DNA of 64,000 bases from Mycobacterium ahvazicum (GCF_900176255.2 NZ_FXEG02000002.1:2108001-2172000), one strand, 5' to 3'; positions 1 to 12,212 are shown, counted from the first letter of the stretch. A program made the numbers and translations. Notes: a model not told the origin generated them from the letters alone.

Positions 1-256
1 CTCCGCCGGGCAGCCCGACCTGATGGCCCGTCTCGCACGTTTCAATGACATCACCCGGGAGCTGCAAACGCTGCTGAACCAACCCGATTGGCAGCCAGAA
101 GACAAGCCGCACTTGACCACCCGCATCCAGACGTTGCTGACCACCCTCAGCGCCCACCTGGATCCACACGACCAGCGGGAAGGCGACGACGAGGACATCC
201 ACACTGCCAGCGAGAGCGAACTGTTCGCGATCCTCGACGAAGAACTCGGATCGTAA
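1..256 (+). CDS. C-terminal end of a modular type I polyketide synthase (partial, Pks7-like)
   Basis: The reading frame is open to the left edge of the window, so only the last 84 residues are seen and the gene start lies outside. The visible part is a C-terminal docking-type tail: a helix starting [12 protein letters not shown], a second helix and an acidic end with [11 protein letters not shown]. The end of the next PKS (274-6630) has almost the same tail, with [12 protein letters not shown] and [11 protein letters not shown], which shows that the two are related modules. A GTG-started PKS follows 17 bases after the stop, so both probably share one operon. By position this is the Pks7 equivalent of the M. 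tuberculosis pks7-8-17-9-11 cluster; that name is inferred from gene order only. Confidence 0.85.
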   Translation, partial: SAGQPDLMARLARFNDITRELQTLLNQPDWQPEDKPHLTTRIQTLLTTLSAHLDPHDQREGDDEDIHTASESELFAILDEELGS

Positions 257-273
257 GACGCCAAGGAGCGCCC

Positions 274-3200
274 GTGTCGGACACCGACAAACATCTTGAT
301 TACCTGAAGCGGCTGACCGCCGATCTGCGGCGCACCCGGCGCCGGGTGGCCGAACTGGAGGGCAAGCTGTCCGAGCCGGTTGCGGTGGTCGGGATGGCGT
401 GCCGGTATCCGGGTGGAGTGGATTCGCCGGAAGCATTGTGGGACATGGTGGTTGAGGGCCGTGACGCCGTGTCGGATTTTCCTCCGGACCGGGGCTGGGA
501 CGTGGCGGGGTTGTACGATCCCGACCCCGATGCCCCCGGCAAGATGTACGTGCGGCAGGGATCATTTCTCGGCGACGCCGGCGATTTTGATGCCGGGTTC
601 TTCGGTGTCGGCCCCAGCGAGGCGCTGGCAATGGATCCACAGCAGCGCTTGATGCTGGAGCTGTCGTGGGAAGCGCTGGAGCGCGCGGGAGTCGACCCGC
701 TGGGGTTGCGGGGCTCGGCGACGGGCGTGTTCGCCGGCGTGATCCATGCCGGTTACGGCGGGCAGGTGGAAGGCGAGCTGGAGGGCTACGGGCTCACCGG
801 CTCGACGCTGAGCGTGACCTCCGGCCGGGTGTCGTACGTGCTGGGCCTGGAAGGCCCGGCCGTATCGGTGGACACCGCGTGCTCGTCGTCGCTGGTGGCA
901 CTGCATCTGGCCGCGCAGTCGTTGCGATCGGGGGAATGCGACTTGGCCCTGGTCGGTGGCGTCACGGTCATGGCCACCCCCGCCGCCTTCGTCGAATTCA
1001 GCCGGCAGCGAGCCTTGGCCCCCGATGGCCGCTGCAAGGTGTACGCCGGGGCCGCCGACGGCACCGCCTGGTCGGAAGGCGCCGGTGTCCTGGTGGTGGA
1101 GCGGTTGGCGGATGCACGCCGCGCCGGGCACCCGGTGTTGGCGATCGTGCGGGGCACCGCCGTCAACCAGGATGGCGCGTCCAACGGGCTGACCGCCCCT
1201 AACGGGCCCTCCCAGCAGCGCGTCATCCGCACCGCGCTGGCCAGCGCGGGCCTGACCGCGGCCGACGTCGACGTGGTCGAGGGCCACGGCACCGGAACCG
1301 TGCTGGGCGATCCGATTGAGGCGCAAGCGTTGTTGGCGACCTATGGCCAGGATCGTCCGGCGGACCGTCCGCTGTGGCTGGGGTCGATCAAATCCAACAT
1401 CGGTCACACCTCGGCCGCCGCCGGCGTCGCCGGGGTCATCAAGATGATCGAGGCGATCCAGCACGGGGTGTTGCCGCAAAGCTTGCACGTGGATGTGCCT
1501 TCGCCGCATGTGGATTGGTCGTCGGGCGCCGTGTCGTTGTTGACCGAGTCGCGCGCCTGGCCGAGTGGCGACGGGCCGCGGCGGGCCGGCGTGTCGTCGT
1601 TCGGGATCAGCGGGACGAACGCCCACGTGATCATCGAGCAGGCACCGGCTGCCGAAGCCGAAGACGTTGTCGCCGAACCGGATCCGCGCGAGACGGCGTG
1701 GGTGCTGTCGGCTCGCTCCGAGCAGGCCCTGGCCAATCAGGCCAAGCGGTTGCTCGCCCACGTGGCCGGGGACGCGAAGCTGAGCCCGGTGGACGTGGGG
1801 TGGTCCCTGGTGACGACACGCGCGGTGTTCGACCATCGGGCCGTGGTGGTCGGCGCGGACCGGGACCGCCTGATCGCCGGCCTGAGCGAGCTGGCCGCTG
1901 GTGACCCGGGTGCCCGCGTCACGGCAGGGCGGGTCCGCTCGGCGGGCAAGACCGTGTTCGTGTTTCCCGGCCAAGGCTCGCAGTGGCTGGGGATGGGCCA
2001 GCAGCTTTACGAGCGCTTTCCGGAGTTCGCCCGGGCGTTCGACGAGGCGGTCGCCGCACTGGATCCGCATCTGCGGTTGCCGCTGCAGCAGGTGATCTGG
2101 GGCGAGGACGCCGAGCTGCTGCAGAGTACTGAGTTCGCGCAGTCGGCGCTGTTCGCCGTCGAGGTGGCGGTCGCGGCGTTGCTCGCGCATTGGGGCGTGC
2201 AGCCCGACGTGGTGACCGGGCATTCCGTCGGTGAGATCACCGCGGCCTACGTCGCGGGCGTGCTGTCGCTCGCGGATGCGGCGAAAGTGGTTGCGGGACG
2301 CGGCCGGTTGATGGCGGCGTTGCCGGCCGGGGGCGCGATGGTCGCGGTTGCCGCCGGCGAAGCCGAAGTCTTGCCGTTGCTGAGCGCGGATGTGAATATC
2401 GCGGCGATCAACGGCCCTGACGCCGTGGTGATTTCGGGCCCCGAGGCCGCGGTCACCGCGGTGTCCGACGAACTCGCCGCGCGGGGCCGGCGGGTACATC
2501 GACTGGATGTCTCGCACGCTTTCCACTCCGCGCTGATGGAGCCGATGCTCGGGGAGTTCGCGCGGCTGGTTGCCGCAGTGACACCCGCACCGCCGCGAAT
2601 CGGGTTGGTGTCCAACCTGACCGGCGAATTGGCCGGGCCAGGCTACGGGTCGCCGGAGTACTGGGTCGAGCATGTGCGCCGGCCGGTCCGGTTCGCCGAC
2701 GGGGTGCGCACTGCCGAGTCGTTGGGCGCCCGGGCTTTCGTGGAGGTCGGTCCGGGTCGCGGTCTTACCGCTGCCGTCGAGCAGTCGTTGACCACCGAGC
2801 AGGCGACATCGGTGGTCACAGTGGCCAAGGACCGCCCCGAAGCGGAGTCGGCACTCCAGGCGCTCGGGCAATTGTTCACGATCGGCGTCCCGGTGGACTG
2901 GGCCGCGGCGGTGGGACACGGGCACCGCGTCGACCTACCCACGTACGGCTTTGTCCGGCAACGATTCTGGCTGCCCCTCGGGGCGGTGGGTTCGGGCAAT
3001 GTGAGTAGCGTTGGGCTGGCCCGCGCCGCACATCCATTGCTGGGCGCGGTGGTGGAGCGGCCCGACTCCGGCGGCGTGGTACTGACGGGCTCGTTGTCGG
3101 TGAGCGGATCGCCCTGGCTGGCCGATCACGTCGTCGACGGTGTGGTGTTGTTCCCCGGCGCCGGGTTCGTGGAGCTGGCGCTGCGGGCCGGTGACGAGGT

Positions 3201-6200
3201 CGGCTGCTCGGTGGTCGACGAGCTGACCTTGTTGGCGCCGTTGGTGTTGCCGCCGGGCGGCACCGCGCGCGTTCAGGTCGTCGTGGACGCCGCGGGCGAG
3301 TCGGGTTCGCATGCCGTGTGGGTGTATTCGCGTGGTGCGGCGACGGATTCGGTCTGGGTGCTGCACGCCCAAGGTGCGTTGAGTGCGGCGGCGCCCGAAC
3401 CCGCCGCGGACATGTCGGTGTGGCCGCCGGTCGGGGCGTCCGTCGTCGAGACCGGCGACGTGTACGAGGTGCTCGCGGCTCGGGGCTACGACTACGGGCC
3501 CGCGTTCCGGGGTCTGCGAACCCTGTGGCGGCGCGGCCAGGAGGTCTTTGCCGAAGTGAGTGCCGGCGAGGGTGTGACCATGGGCGGCTTCGGGATTCAT
3601 CCCGTGGTGCTGGATGCTGCGTTGCACGCCTGGGGGATTGCCGAAGGTGGTGATTCCACCATGCTGCCGTTCTCCTGGCAAGGAGTCTGTTTGCATGCCG
3701 CCGGGGCCTCCCGGGTCCGGGTGCGCATAGCACCGGCCGGCGCCGGCGCGGTGTCGGTGGACCTGGCCGACGGAACGGGGCTGCCGGTTTTGTCGGTGCG
3801 GGAGCTGGTGGTTCGACCGATCTCGATCGGTGCGCTGTCGGCCGCCTTGGCCGCTGCTGCCGGCGGCGGTGGTGGTCTGTACGAACCCGCATGGTCGCCG
3901 GTTGCCCTGGAGGCCAAAACCATTGGCGGACAGGACGTGACGGTGTGGGAGCCGGGTTCGGGCACCACGGTTGAGTCGGTGTATGCGGCCACTCGTGAGG
4001 CGTTGGGTGTGTTGCAGTCGTGGTTGGCCGGCGGCGATGCGGGGCCGTTGGTTGTGCTGACTCGCGGCGCGGTGGGGCTGGCCGGTGAGGGTGTGTCCGA
4101 TCTGGCGGGTGCGGCGGTGTGGGGGTTGGTGCGGTCGGCGCAGGCCGAGCAGCCGGGCCGGGTGGTGCTGGTCGATTCGGACGGTTCGCTGGATGTTGCC
4201 GAGGTGATCGCTTGCGGTGAACCGCAATTGGTGGTGCGTTCCGGCGTCGTGCACGCGGCGCGGCTGAGCGCCGTCGGGGCCGGGGCCGTGCTGGAGCTGC
4301 CGCCCGGCGGCTGGCGACTGGCCGCCGGCGGCGGCGGCACCCTGGAAGACGTGGTGGTCGCTCCGGCCGCACCGGCGGAGTTGGTTGCCGGGCAGGTGCG
4401 GGTGGCGGTGGCCGCGGTCGGGGTGAACTTCCGGGATGTGTTGGTGGCGTTGGGGATGTATCCCGGGGGTGGCGAGCTCGGCGCCGAGGGCGCCGGCGTG
4501 ATCGTCGAGGTCGGCCCCGGGGTCCAGGGGTTGTCCGTGGGCGATGCGGTGCTGGGCTTGCTGGGGGTGGTCGGATCCGAAGCGATTGTGGATGCGCGGT
4601 TGGTGGCGGTGGTGCCGGCGGGCTGGTCGCTGCCGCAGGCCGCGAGCGTGCCGGGGGGGGTTTTGACCGCGGTGTATGGGGTGTCGGGGTTGGCCGGGTT
4701 GAGGGCCGGCGAGCGGGGGTTGGTGCACGCCGCGACCGGTGGGGTGGGGATGGCGGCGGTGCAGTTGGCCCGGCATTGGGGTGCGGAGGTGTTCGCTACC
4801 GCCAGCCGTGGCAAGTGGGACACGTTGCGGGCGATGGGCTTTGACGACGACCATATCGGCGATACCCGGACTCTGGATTTCGAGGAGAAGTTCCTGGCGA
4901 CCACCGGCGGGGCCGGGGTGGATGTGGTGCTCAACTCGCTGGCCGGGGAGTTTCTCGATGCCTCGCTGCGGTTGCTGGTCGGCGGCGGACGTTTCATCGA
5001 GATGGGCAAGACCGACCTTCGCGACCCCGCGTCGATGGCACCGGGCGTGCTGTATCGCGCCTTCGACCTGATGGAGGCCGGCCCGGACCACATCGCCTCG
5101 ATGCTGTCCGGCCTGATCGAACTGTTCGACGCGGGTGTGCTGAAGCCGTTGCCGGTCAAGACTTTTGACGTACGATCCGCGTCGTCGGCGTATCGGTTCG
5201 TCAGCCAGGCCCGCCAGATCGGCAAGGTGGTGCTGACCCTGCCGGACGGCCCGGACGATCCGGTGCTGGCGAGTTCGGGCGGCGGGCTGGCGGGGGGCAG
5301 CGTGCTGATCACCGGCGGTACCGGGATGGCCGGCTCGGCGGTGGCCGCCCACCTGGTGGCGCGCTACGGGGTGGCCCATGTCGTGTTGGTCAGCCGCGGC
5401 GGCGCCCAGGGCGAGGGGGTGGCGGAGTTGGTGGATCAGCTCAGGACGGGCGGGGCCGAGGTGTCGGTGGTGGCCTGCGATGTGGCCGATCGGGATGCAG
5501 TGGCGGCGTTGATCGCCGGGTTGCCGGCGCGGTACCCGCTCAAGGGTGTGTTCCATGCGGCCGGGGTGCTCGACGACGGGTTGATCGCGTCGTTGACGCC
5601 GCAACGCATGGACACGGTACTGCGGAGCAAGGTCGATGGTGCGTGGAACCTGCACGAGCTCACCCGGGACATGGATCTGTCGGCGTTCGTGATGTTCTCC
5701 TCGATGGCCGGCATCGTCGGGTCCCCGGGCCAGGGCAACTACGCCGCGGCGAACAGTTTCCTCGACGAATTGGCGACCTACCGGCGAGCCCACGGCCTGG
5801 CGGGATTGTCGATCGCCTGGGGACTGTGGGAACAGGCCAGCGGCATGACCCGACACCTCAGCGATCGCGATAAGGCCCGGATGAGCCGGGCCGGGTTGGC
5901 GCCGCTGTCCACCCCGCATGCGCTCCAGCTGTTCGACGAGGCCATGCTCGCCGACCGTCCGCTGCTGGTGGCCGCCCGCATCGACGCGGCCGGGCTGGGC
6001 TCGGGTGGCGCCGTCCCGCCGGTGCTGCGTGACCTGGTCAGGCGACCGGGTCGGCGACTGATCAGCGACGCCGACGCGGCGGTGTCGACATCGGGTCTGG
6101 CCACCCGGTTGCAGGGACTCAGTCCCGAGCAGCGTCACCACCAGTTGGTGGAACTGGTGTGCACCAACGCCGCCACCGTGCTGGGCAGGTCCAACGCCGA

Positions 6201-6630
6201 CATCGAGGCTCAGCTGCCGTTCCAGGACCTCGGGTTCGACTCGCTGACGGCGGTGGAACTGCGCAACCGCATCAAAATGGCTACCGGACTTACCCTTTCA
6301 CCGAGCCTGATCTTCGACTTTCCCACTCCCGCGGCGCTTGCCGAACACATCGACGGACAACTCGGCTCGGTGACCACGAGCGCGCACGCGGCCGCGCCGG
6401 ACCAACTCGCTCGCTTCAATGACATCGCCCGCGAGTTGCAAACACTGGTCAACCAACCCAATTGGACGCCGGACGAAAAAAGCCGCTTGGCCGCCCGCAT
6501 CCAGGCGATCGCCACCGAGCTGGCATCCCCACCACCGCTGACCAGCGAATCACACGTCATCGACGATGACATCACCACCGCCACCGAACGCGAACTCTTC
6601 GCGATCCTCGATGACGATCTCAGCCCCTGA
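274..6630 (+). CDS. pks8: Type I polyketide synthase, KS-AT-DH-ER-KR-ACP (Pks8 and Pks17 as one protein)
   Basis: A complete fully reducing module of 2118 residues that would extend a chain with malonyl units in the cytosol. The GTG start has AAGGAG five bases upstream. Domains in order: KS with TACSSS (Cys203), His338 and His378; AT from about residue 560 with GHSVG (Ser651) and HAFHS at 748-752, the malonyl-type motif; DH with His952 and Asp1114; ER about 1350-1660 with a [11 protein letters not shown] nucleotide loop; KR from about 1675 with GGTGMAG, an LDD motif (B-type) and an active-site Tyr; ACP with GFDSL (Ser1990); and a docking tail. No thioesterase is present. In M. tuberculosis H37Rv this protein is annotated as two genes, pks8 and pks17; here it is uninterrupted. 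It overlaps the next gene by one base. Confidence 0.93.
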   Translation: MSDTDKHLDYLKRLTADLRRTRRRVAELEGKLSEPVAVVGMACRYPGGVDSPEALWDMVVEGRDAVSDFPPDRGWDVAGLYDPDPDAPGKMYVRQGSFLGDAGDFDAGFFGVGPSEALAMDPQQRLMLELSWEALERAGVDPLGLRGSATGVFAGVIHAGYGGQVEGELEGYGLTGSTLSVTSGRVSYVLGLEGPAVSVDTACSSSLVALHLAAQSLRSGECDLALVGGVTVMATPAAFVEFSRQRALAPDGRCKVYAGAADGTAWSEGAGVLVVERLADARRAGHPVLAIVRGTAVNQDGASNGLTAPNGPSQQRVIRTALASAGLTAADVDVVEGHGTGTVLGDPIEAQALLATYGQDRPADRPLWLGSIKSNIGHTSAAAGVAGVIKMIEAIQHGVLPQSLHVDVPSPHVDWSSGAVSLLTESRAWPSGDGPRRAGVSSFGISGTNAHVIIEQAPAAEAEDVVAEPDPRETAWVLSARSEQALANQAKRLLAHVAGDAKLSPVDVGWSLVTTRAVFDHRAVVVGADRDRLIAGLSELAAGDPGARVTAGRVRSAGKTVFVFPGQGSQWLGMGQQLYERFPEFARAFDEAVAALDPHLRLPLQQVIWGEDAELLQSTEFAQSALFAVEVAVAALLAHWGVQPDVVTGHSVGEITAAYVAGVLSLADAAKVVAGRGRLMAALPAGGAMVAVAAGEAEVLPLLSADVNIAAINGPDAVVISGPEAAVTAVSDELAARGRRVHRLDVSHAFHSALMEPMLGEFARLVAAVTPAPPRIGLVSNLTGELAGPGYGSPEYWVEHVRRPVRFADGVRTAESLGARAFVEVGPGRGLTAAVEQSLTTEQATSVVTVAKDRPEAESALQALGQLFTIGVPVDWAAAVGHGHRVDLPTYGFVRQRFWLPLGAVGSGNVSSVGLARAAHPLLGAVVERPDSGGVVLTGSLSVSGSPWLADHVVDGVVLFPGAGFVELALRAGDEVGCSVVDELTLLAPLVLPPGGTARVQVVVDAAGESGSHAVWVYSRGAATDSVWVLHAQGALSAAAPEPAADMSVWPPVGASVVETGDVYEVLAARGYDYGPAFRGLRTLWRRGQEVFAEVSAGEGVTMGGFGIHPVVLDAALHAWGIAEGGDSTMLPFSWQGVCLHAAGASRVRVRIAPAGAGAVSVDLADGTGLPVLSVRELVVRPISIGALSAALAAAAGGGGGLYEPAWSPVALEAKTIGGQDVTVWEPGSGTTVESVYAATREALGVLQSWLAGGDAGPLVVLTRGAVGLAGEGVSDLAGAAVWGLVRSAQAEQPGRVVLVDSDGSLDVAEVIACGEPQLVVRSGVVHAARLSAVGAGAVLELPPGGWRLAAGGGGTLEDVVVAPAAPAELVAGQVRVAVAAVGVNFRDVLVALGMYPGGGELGAEGAGVIVEVGPGVQGLSVGDAVLGLLGVVGSEAIVDARLVAVVPAGWSLPQAASVPGGVLTAVYGVSGLAGLRAGERGLVHAATGGVGMAAVQLARHWGAEVFATASRGKWDTLRAMGFDDDHIGDTRTLDFEEKFLATTGGAGVDVVLNSLAGEFLDASLRLLVGGGRFIEMGKTDLRDPASMAPGVLYRAFDLMEAGPDHIASMLSGLIELFDAGVLKPLPVKTFDVRSASSAYRFVSQARQIGKVVLTLPDGPDDPVLASSGGGLAGGSVLITGGTGMAGSAVAAHLVARYGVAHVVLVSRGGAQGEGVAELVDQLRTGGAEVSVVACDVADRDAVAALIAGLPARYPLKGVFHAAGVLDDGLIASLTPQRMDTVLRSKVDGAWNLHELTRDMDLSAFVMFSSMAGIVGSPGQGNYAAANSFLDELATYRRAHGLAGLSIAWGLWEQASGMTRHLSDRDKARMSRAGLAPLSTPHALQLFDEAMLADRPLLVAARIDAAGLGSGGAVPPVLRDLVRRPGRRLISDADAAVSTSGLATRLQGLSPEQRHHQLVELVCTNAATVLGRSNADIEAQLPFQDLGFDSLTAVELRNRIKMATGLTLSPSLIFDFPTPAALAEHIDGQLGSVTTSAHAAAPDQLARFNDIARELQTLVNQPNWTPDEKSRLAARIQAIATELASPPPLTSESHVIDDDITTATERELFAILDDDLSP

Positions 6631-9600
6631 TGTCAGCCACTGACGTCGCAGTCATCGGCCTCGCCTGCAGGTTGCCCGGTGCCGCCACCCCGCGGGATTT
6701 TTGGCGGCTCGTTCGCGAGGGGTTGGAGGAGAATCGGCTACCCGGCGACATCGCCGAGTTCGACGCCGACTTCTTCAATCTGTCGCCCCGCGAGGCCAGT
6801 GCGATGGATCCGCGTCAGCGGGTGGCCCTCGAACTGGCCTGGGAACTGTTCGAGGACGCCTTTCTGGTACCCGAAACCCTGCGTGGCGAACAGGTTTCCG
6901 TCTACCTCGGGGCGATGACCGACGATTACGCCGTGCTGACGCTTCGCGACGGCGAGGACAACCTCGACCATTACTCCTTCGGCGGGGTCACGCGCGCCAT
7001 GATCGCCAACCGGATCTCCTATGCGCTCGGCTTGCAGGGGACCAGCATGATCGTCGATTCCGGCCAGTCGTCCTCGCTGGTCGCGGTGCACCTGGCCTGC
7101 GAAAGCCTGCGCGCGGGCGAGTCTGCGCTGGCGATAGCCGGCGGGATCCACCTCAACCTGGCCGACGAAACCGCGATGCTGGAAACGGAATTCGGCGCGA
7201 TGTCGACATCCGGCCACACCTACGCCTTCGACAGCCGCGCGGACGGCTACGTGCGGTCCGAGGGTGCCGGCGTGGTTCTGTTGAAGCCGCTGGCCGCCGC
7301 GCTGAGAGACGGAAACAGAATCCGCGCTGTCATCCGCGCCAGTGCGGTCGGCAATGCCGGCCACAGCTCCGCCGGCCAGACCGTGCCGTCGGTTCCCGGG
7401 CAAGCCGACGTCATCCGGCGGGCGCTCGCCCGGGCCGGCCTGGGCGCCGACGACATCGACTATGTCGAGGCGCACGGCACCGGAACGGAAGTCGGTGACC
7501 CGGTCGAGGCGCGGGCACTGGGTGAGATTTTCGCCGAGCGCCAGCAGAACCCGGTACGGGTGGGCTCGGTGAAGACCAACATCGGCCACACCGGCAGTGC
7601 CGCCGGAATCGCGGGCCTGCTCAAAGCGGTTCTGGTCGTCGAAAACGCGGTGATTCCGCCAAGTCTCAACTACGACCCAAGCGCTGTCGGCAATGACCTG
7701 AAAAGCTATGGGCTGCAAGTCAATACCGCACTGACGCCGTGGCCGAACGGGAACCGGCCGCGGCGGGTCGGTGTGTCGTCGTTCGGAATGGGCGGGACGA
7801 ATGCGCATGTGATCGTCGAGCAGGCGCCCGCGCAGCCGGAAAGTGTTGTCGCCGAACCGCAACAAGTGACCCCGCTGCCCTGGGTGCTGTCGGCGCGCTC
7901 GGAGCAAGCCTTGATCAACCAGGCCGGGCGGTTGGCCGCCCACCTCGCCTCCGACGACGCCGCGACCGTGACGGACGTGGCGTGGTCGCTGGCGACCACG
8001 CGGACGGCCTTCGAACAGCGGGCGGTACTGGTGGGCAGCGATCGTCCAGCGCTCACCGCGGGCTTGACCCGGTTGGCCACCGGAGAGCGGGCCGCGATCA
8101 CCGGCCGCGCTCGAGCAGCCAAGACCGCGTTCGTGTTTCCCGGCCAAGGTGCGCAATGGTTGGGGATGGGCCGCCAGCTCTACGACCGCTTTCCGGTCTT
8201 CGCCCGGGCATTCGACGAGGCCCTCGACGCGTTGAATGTCCACCTGCGTTCGGGGTTGCGCGACGTGATCTGGGGCGTCGACGCAGAGTTGTTGGCGAAT
8301 ACCGAGTATGCGCAGCCCGCGCTGTTCGCCATCGAGGTGGCGGCGGCGGGATTGCTGCAAAGCTGGGGAATCGAGCCGGATCTGGTGATGGGTCACTCGG
8401 TGGGGGAGATCACCGCTGCGCACATCGCCGGCGTGCTCACGCTCGACGACGCCGCACACCTCGTCGCGGCCCGGGGCCGCTTGATGGCGGCGCTGCCGGC
8501 CGGTGGCGTGATGATCGCGGTGGCCGCCAGCGAGGACGCCGCAACCCCGTTGCTCACCGACGGCGTGGCCATCGCGGCGGTCAATGCCCAGAACTCCGTG
8601 GTGCTTTCGGGCGCCGAAGCCCCGGTGGCCGCCGTGGCCGACCGGCTGGCGCAGCAGGGGGCGCGGGTACATCGCCTCGCGGTCTCGCATGCGTTTCATT
8701 CGGCGCTGATGGAGCCGATGATTGACGAATTCGCCCGCTTGATAGCTGACGTCAAAGCCGACGAACCGCGGATTGGCTTGGTGTCCAACGTGACTGGTGA
8801 GCTCGCCGGCGCCGACTACGGAACGGCAGAATACTGGGTTGAACACGCGCGCCGGCCGGTCCGCTTCGTCGACGGCGTTCGGTTGGCGGAATCGTTGGGG
8901 GCCAACACGTTTGTCGAGGTCGGCCCCGCCGCGGGCCTGAGCGCTGCGGTGGAGCAGTCGCTGAACACCGAGCACGCCGCCGCGGTGGCCACGCTGGTCA
9001 AGGAGCAGCCCGAAATTGACGCGCTCATGAGCGCGGCCGGGCGACTCTTCGTCAACGGCGCGGCGGTCGACTGGCCGTCGATCGTGGCCGGTCTGGGTGG
9101 ACGGCGTATCGATCTGCCGACGTACGGCTTTGCCCGGCAACGGTTTTGGCTGGGGTCACGCGCGGACGCACCGGCGCTGCTAATCGACCGCGCGGCGGAT
9201 CTGGCCGAGCAGTTGCGCGCGATGGCACCCGAGGACCAGCACCGTCAGCTGGTGGAACTGGTGCGCGCGCATGCGGCAACGGTGCTGGGGCACTCGAGCG
9301 CTCGCGACATCGACACCGAGCGCGCCTTTTCCGACATAGGCTTTGAATCGCTCACCGGCGTCGAACTCCGCAACCGTCTGAAAGCCGCCACCGGGTTGGC
9401 CTTGTCGCGCACGCTGATCTTCGATTTCCCCACCCCGTCGGCGTTGGCCGATCAGCTGCGTCGGCAACTGCTGCACGGCGAACGCGAAGCGTCCGACGAC
9501 GAGAAGACGTGGGCGGCGCTGAGGAAAATTCCGTTGGGCGACCTTCGGCGAACGGGCTTGCTCGACAAGCTCTTGCTGCTCGCGGGCGACGCGGAAACCC

Positions 9601-9704
9601 CGCGTGCCGATCCCCAAGTCAACGAGGACGTCATCGACTTGTTGAGCACCGACGCGTTGATCGCTATGGCGTTGGAGTCCAATAAATCCGATGATGGTGA
9701 ATGA
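6630..9704 (+). CDS. pks9: Type I polyketide synthase KS(Q)-AT-ACP (Pks9-like)
   Basis: A 1024-residue protein with a ketosynthase, an acyltransferase and an acyl carrier domain, but no reducing domains and no thioesterase. The ketosynthase nucleophile is changed: where TACSSS is expected the sequence reads SGQSSS, with Gln146 in place of Cys, while the HGTGT and NIGHT histidines remain. In other PKS systems such KSQ domains decarboxylate malonyl-ACP to make a starter, so this may be a loading module; that role is inferred. The AT has GHSVG and HAFHS, the malonyl-type motif. The ACP attachment site reads GFESL (Ser907), with Glu instead of the usual Asp. About 85 residues follow the ACP. The ATG overlaps the stop of the upstream PKS (TGATG), so translation is coupled. 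Confidence 0.9.
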   Translation: MSATDVAVIGLACRLPGAATPRDFWRLVREGLEENRLPGDIAEFDADFFNLSPREASAMDPRQRVALELAWELFEDAFLVPETLRGEQVSVYLGAMTDDYAVLTLRDGEDNLDHYSFGGVTRAMIANRISYALGLQGTSMIVDSGQSSSLVAVHLACESLRAGESALAIAGGIHLNLADETAMLETEFGAMSTSGHTYAFDSRADGYVRSEGAGVVLLKPLAAALRDGNRIRAVIRASAVGNAGHSSAGQTVPSVPGQADVIRRALARAGLGADDIDYVEAHGTGTEVGDPVEARALGEIFAERQQNPVRVGSVKTNIGHTGSAAGIAGLLKAVLVVENAVIPPSLNYDPSAVGNDLKSYGLQVNTALTPWPNGNRPRRVGVSSFGMGGTNAHVIVEQAPAQPESVVAEPQQVTPLPWVLSARSEQALINQAGRLAAHLASDDAATVTDVAWSLATTRTAFEQRAVLVGSDRPALTAGLTRLATGERAAITGRARAAKTAFVFPGQGAQWLGMGRQLYDRFPVFARAFDEALDALNVHLRSGLRDVIWGVDAELLANTEYAQPALFAIEVAAAGLLQSWGIEPDLVMGHSVGEITAAHIAGVLTLDDAAHLVAARGRLMAALPAGGVMIAVAASEDAATPLLTDGVAIAAVNAQNSVVLSGAEAPVAAVADRLAQQGARVHRLAVSHAFHSALMEPMIDEFARLIADVKADEPRIGLVSNVTGELAGADYGTAEYWVEHARRPVRFVDGVRLAESLGANTFVEVGPAAGLSAAVEQSLNTEHAAAVATLVKEQPEIDALMSAAGRLFVNGAAVDWPSIVAGLGGRRIDLPTYGFARQRFWLGSRADAPALLIDRAADLAEQLRAMAPEDQHRQLVELVRAHAATVLGHSSARDIDTERAFSDIGFESLTGVELRNRLKAATGLALSRTLIFDFPTPSALADQLRRQLLHGEREASDDEKTWAALRKIPLGDLRRTGLLDKLLLLAGDAETPRADPQVNEDVIDLLSTDALIAMALESNKSDDGE

Positions 9705-9851
9705 CGAAATCCCTGCTGGGGGGCCTGATTCCGCGCGACTCTCCCGGGCTGTATCCGACACATGTTGAATAGCCGTATCTTTGCGGCCCTGAACCAGACC
9801 GCATAAACTTCCGTGCAATGGGGAGGGAACCGTTTTAGGTAGAGGTCAGGT

Positions 9852-10922
9852 ATGAGCGTCATCGCAGGTGTGTTCGGTGCAGTGCCGCCGCACCGTTACA
9901 GCCAGGGCGAGATCACCGACCAATTCGTCAAGTTCCCGGTCTTGCAGGAGCACGAAGCGATCGTCCGGCGTCTGCATGCCGGCGCGAAGGTCAACAGCCG
10001 CCATCTCGTGCTGCCTCTCGAGCAATACCTGTCCCTGACCGATTTCACCGAAACGAACGAAATCTTCATCGAAAATGCCGTCAACCTCGGCTGCGAGGCG
10101 CTACTGGGTGCTCTCGACGAGGCGGGACTGCAACCCCAGGATGTCGACATAATCGCCACCACGACCGTCACCGGCGTCGCGGTGCCGTCGTTGGACGCCC
10201 GCATCGCCGGGCGGATCGGCCTGCGCCCGGATGTGCGCAGGATTCCGCTCTTCGGCCTGGGCTGCGCGGGCGGCGCGGCAGGGGTGGCGTCCCTGCATAA
10301 CTACCTGAGGGGCGCGCCGGACGGCGTCGCGGCCCTGGTGTCCGTCGAGCTGTGCTCGCTGACCTTTCCGACGGTCAAGCCGACCGTATCGGGGCTGGTC
10401 TCGACCGCGATGTTCGGCGACGGGGCGGCCGCCGTCGTGGCGGTCGGCGGTCGTCGCGCCGACCAAGACGGGCAATTGCGCGCCAGCGGGCCCGACATCG
10501 TCGACTCCCGCAGTCGCCTCTACCCGGAATCACTGCACATCATGGCGTGGAACGTCGGCCCCGCCGGGCTGCAGCCGGTGTTCTCCCCGGAGCTCGCCAC
10601 GATCATCGAGCGCCACCTGGCCGGCGACGTCGACCGGTTCCTCAGCGGGCACAGCCTGACCAGGGCCGACATCGAGGCGTGGGTGGCCCATCCCGGTGGA
10701 CCCAAGGTGATCGACGCGATCGGCAAGAGCCTTGAGCTGCCTCCCGAGGCACTCGAGCTGACCTGGCGCTCACTGGGTGAGATCGCCAACCTCTCGTCGG
10801 CGTCGGTGCTGCACGTCCTGCGTGACACCATCGCCAAGCCGCCGGCCAGCGGCAGCCCGGGCCTGATCGTCGCGATGGGCCCGGGATTCTCCTCCGAGCT
10901 CGTGCTACTGCGCTGGCACTGA
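9852..10922 (+). CDS. pks11: Type III polyketide synthase (Pks11-like alkylpyrone synthase)
   Basis: A 356-residue homodimer-type chalcone-synthase family enzyme that condenses an acyl starter with malonyl-CoA. The catalytic triad is visible: Cys138 in GLGCAGG, His280 in VAHPGG and Asn313 in IANLSS. Mycobacterial relatives (Pks11, Pks18) use long-chain acyl-CoA and make alkylpyrones, so the same product class is likely. It follows pks9 after a 147-base gap, so it may have its own promoter, although it reads in the same direction. GAGG lies about seven bases before the ATG. The last 18 bases overlap the end of the convergent P450 gene, as in the pks11/cyp139 pair of M. tuberculosis. Confidence 0.92.
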   Translation: MSVIAGVFGAVPPHRYSQGEITDQFVKFPVLQEHEAIVRRLHAGAKVNSRHLVLPLEQYLSLTDFTETNEIFIENAVNLGCEALLGALDEAGLQPQDVDIIATTTVTGVAVPSLDARIAGRIGLRPDVRRIPLFGLGCAGGAAGVASLHNYLRGAPDGVAALVSVELCSLTFPTVKPTVSGLVSTAMFGDGAAAVVAVGGRRADQDGQLRASGPDIVDSRSRLYPESLHIMAWNVGPAGLQPVFSPELATIIERHLAGDVDRFLSGHSLTRADIEAWVAHPGGPKVIDAIGKSLELPPEALELTWRSLGEIANLSSASVLHVLRDTIAKPPASGSPGLIVAMGPGFSSELVLLRWH

Positions 10923-12212
10923 GTCGGCGATTTCGACGACCAGTCCCGGGGTGGGACTGAGCGCGGCGAGGTTGGCCGCACGGATTCGCTGAGCGGGCAA
11001 TCGCAGCGTCGTCCGGGCCACCAGCCGGGCCAGCATGACCGTCATCTCGGTCGTCGCCATCACGGCCCCGATGCAGCGGTGCAGCCCGCCACTGAACGGA
11101 ATGAACTCATGCGGTGCGGGCTTGCGGTACTCCGGCGCATCCGGGTCCCAGCGGGCCGGGCGAAACGCGCGTGGGTCCGGCCACACCTCGGGCAGCCGGT
11201 GGGTGACATAGGCGCTGAAGATCAGCAATCGGCCGGCCCGGATGCGGTGTCCGTCGAAGGCGAGGTCGCGCATCACCCGGCGGGCGGAGATCACGCCGGG
11301 GGAGTACAGCCGAAGCGTCTCCTGCACGACGCCGTGCAGGTAAGTCAGCGCGTCAAGGTCGGCGGCGGCGGGCGGCTCGTCGCCAAGTATCCGCCGGACC
11401 TCGTCGGCGGCGGTGTCCCAGGCGCCCGGCAGGGTCAGCAGCGTGTAGATCGCCCAGGCCAGCGCACCGCTGGTCGTCTCGTAGCCGGCGGTGATCAGCG
11501 AAATGATCGAGTCGCGAATCTCGTTGTTGCTCAACGAATATCCCTCGTCGTCGCGACCATTGATCAACATGGTCAGCATGTGGTCGTCGGGTCTGGGCGC
11601 GGTGCGGGCGTCGGCGATCAGGCTGTCGATGAAGTCGTCGAGGCGCTCGCGGGCAGCCATCGCGCGCCGCCATCCGCGGGAGTTGAGACGCCGCTGCAGC
11701 TCCACGACCTGGGGCAGCTGGTGGGTGAGGTCCAGTAGCGGCTGGAGTTGTTCACCGAGGAAGTCGGAGTGCATTGCCAGGCGTGGGCCGAACAGGCTCT
11801 CGGCGGTGCTGCGCCGCACCGCGAAGCGGCACTGCTGGTAGATGTCCAGCCGTTGCCCTGGCCGCCAGCCGTCGATCACCGCGTCGATGTTGGAGACCAT
11901 GGTCTGCACGTAATCCTGGATCTGCCGGTGACGCAGCCCCGGGGCCACCACGCTGCGGCGACGGCGGTGATCGTCCCCGTCGCTGACGATCAGCGCGGTG
12001 GGCCCGTCGACCCAAGCGAGGCTCTGGAAGGTCTGCGCCCAACTGAACGCGTCCGCGTTGGCAAACACGAACTTGTTCGCCTCGGGGCCGAGCAGATAGG
12101 TGTAGCCGTGCCGGCCGACGCCGGAATTGATCACCGGGCCCCGCAGCCGGTACAGCGCGAGCAACCCTTCGCCGGGAAGGTAGCGAACCGGTCCGTGCGT
12201 CTGCTTCCTCAT
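10905..12212 (-). CDS. cyp139: Cytochrome P450 (CYP139 family)
   Basis: A 435-residue haem-thiolate monooxygenase. Seen in the sequence are the I-helix region TAGYETTSG, the ETLRL (ExxR) motif and the haem loop [10 protein letters not shown] with the proximal Cys at about residue 380. Length and sequence fit CYP139, which lies beside pks11 in M. tuberculosis. The ATG at 12212 was chosen because the longer frame would run into the upstream ABC gene; its start lies six bases after that gene's stop, which implies coupling. A role in oxidising the polyketide made by the neighbouring PKS genes is plausible from position but is not shown by the sequence. Confidence 0.9.
   Translation of the reverse strand: MRKQTHGPVRYLPGEGLLALYRLRGPVINSGVGRHGYTYLLGPEANKFVFANADAFSWAQTFQSLAWVDGPTALIVSDGDDHRRRRSVVAPGLRHRQIQDYVQTMVSNIDAVIDGWRPGQRLDIYQQCRFAVRRSTAESLFGPRLAMHSDFLGEQLQPLLDLTHQLPQVVELQRRLNSRGWRRAMAARERLDDFIDSLIADARTAPRPDDHMLTMLINGRDDEGYSLSNNEIRDSIISLITAGYETTSGALAWAIYTLLTLPGAWDTAADEVRRILGDEPPAAADLDALTYLHGVVQETLRLYSPGVISARRVMRDLAFDGHRIRAGRLLIFSAYVTHRLPEVWPDPRAFRPARWDPDAPEYRKPAPHEFIPFSGGLHRCIGAVMATTEMTVMLARLVARTTLRLPAQRIRAANLAALSPTPGLVVEIADSVPAQ

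Noticed and set aside
2935..6141. A 1068-codon open frame on the minus strand across the PKS gene
   Set aside because: It is a shadow of the GC-rich PKS frame: its composition is dominated by Arg, His, Gln and Pro, it has no domain, and the plus strand has all PKS motifs.
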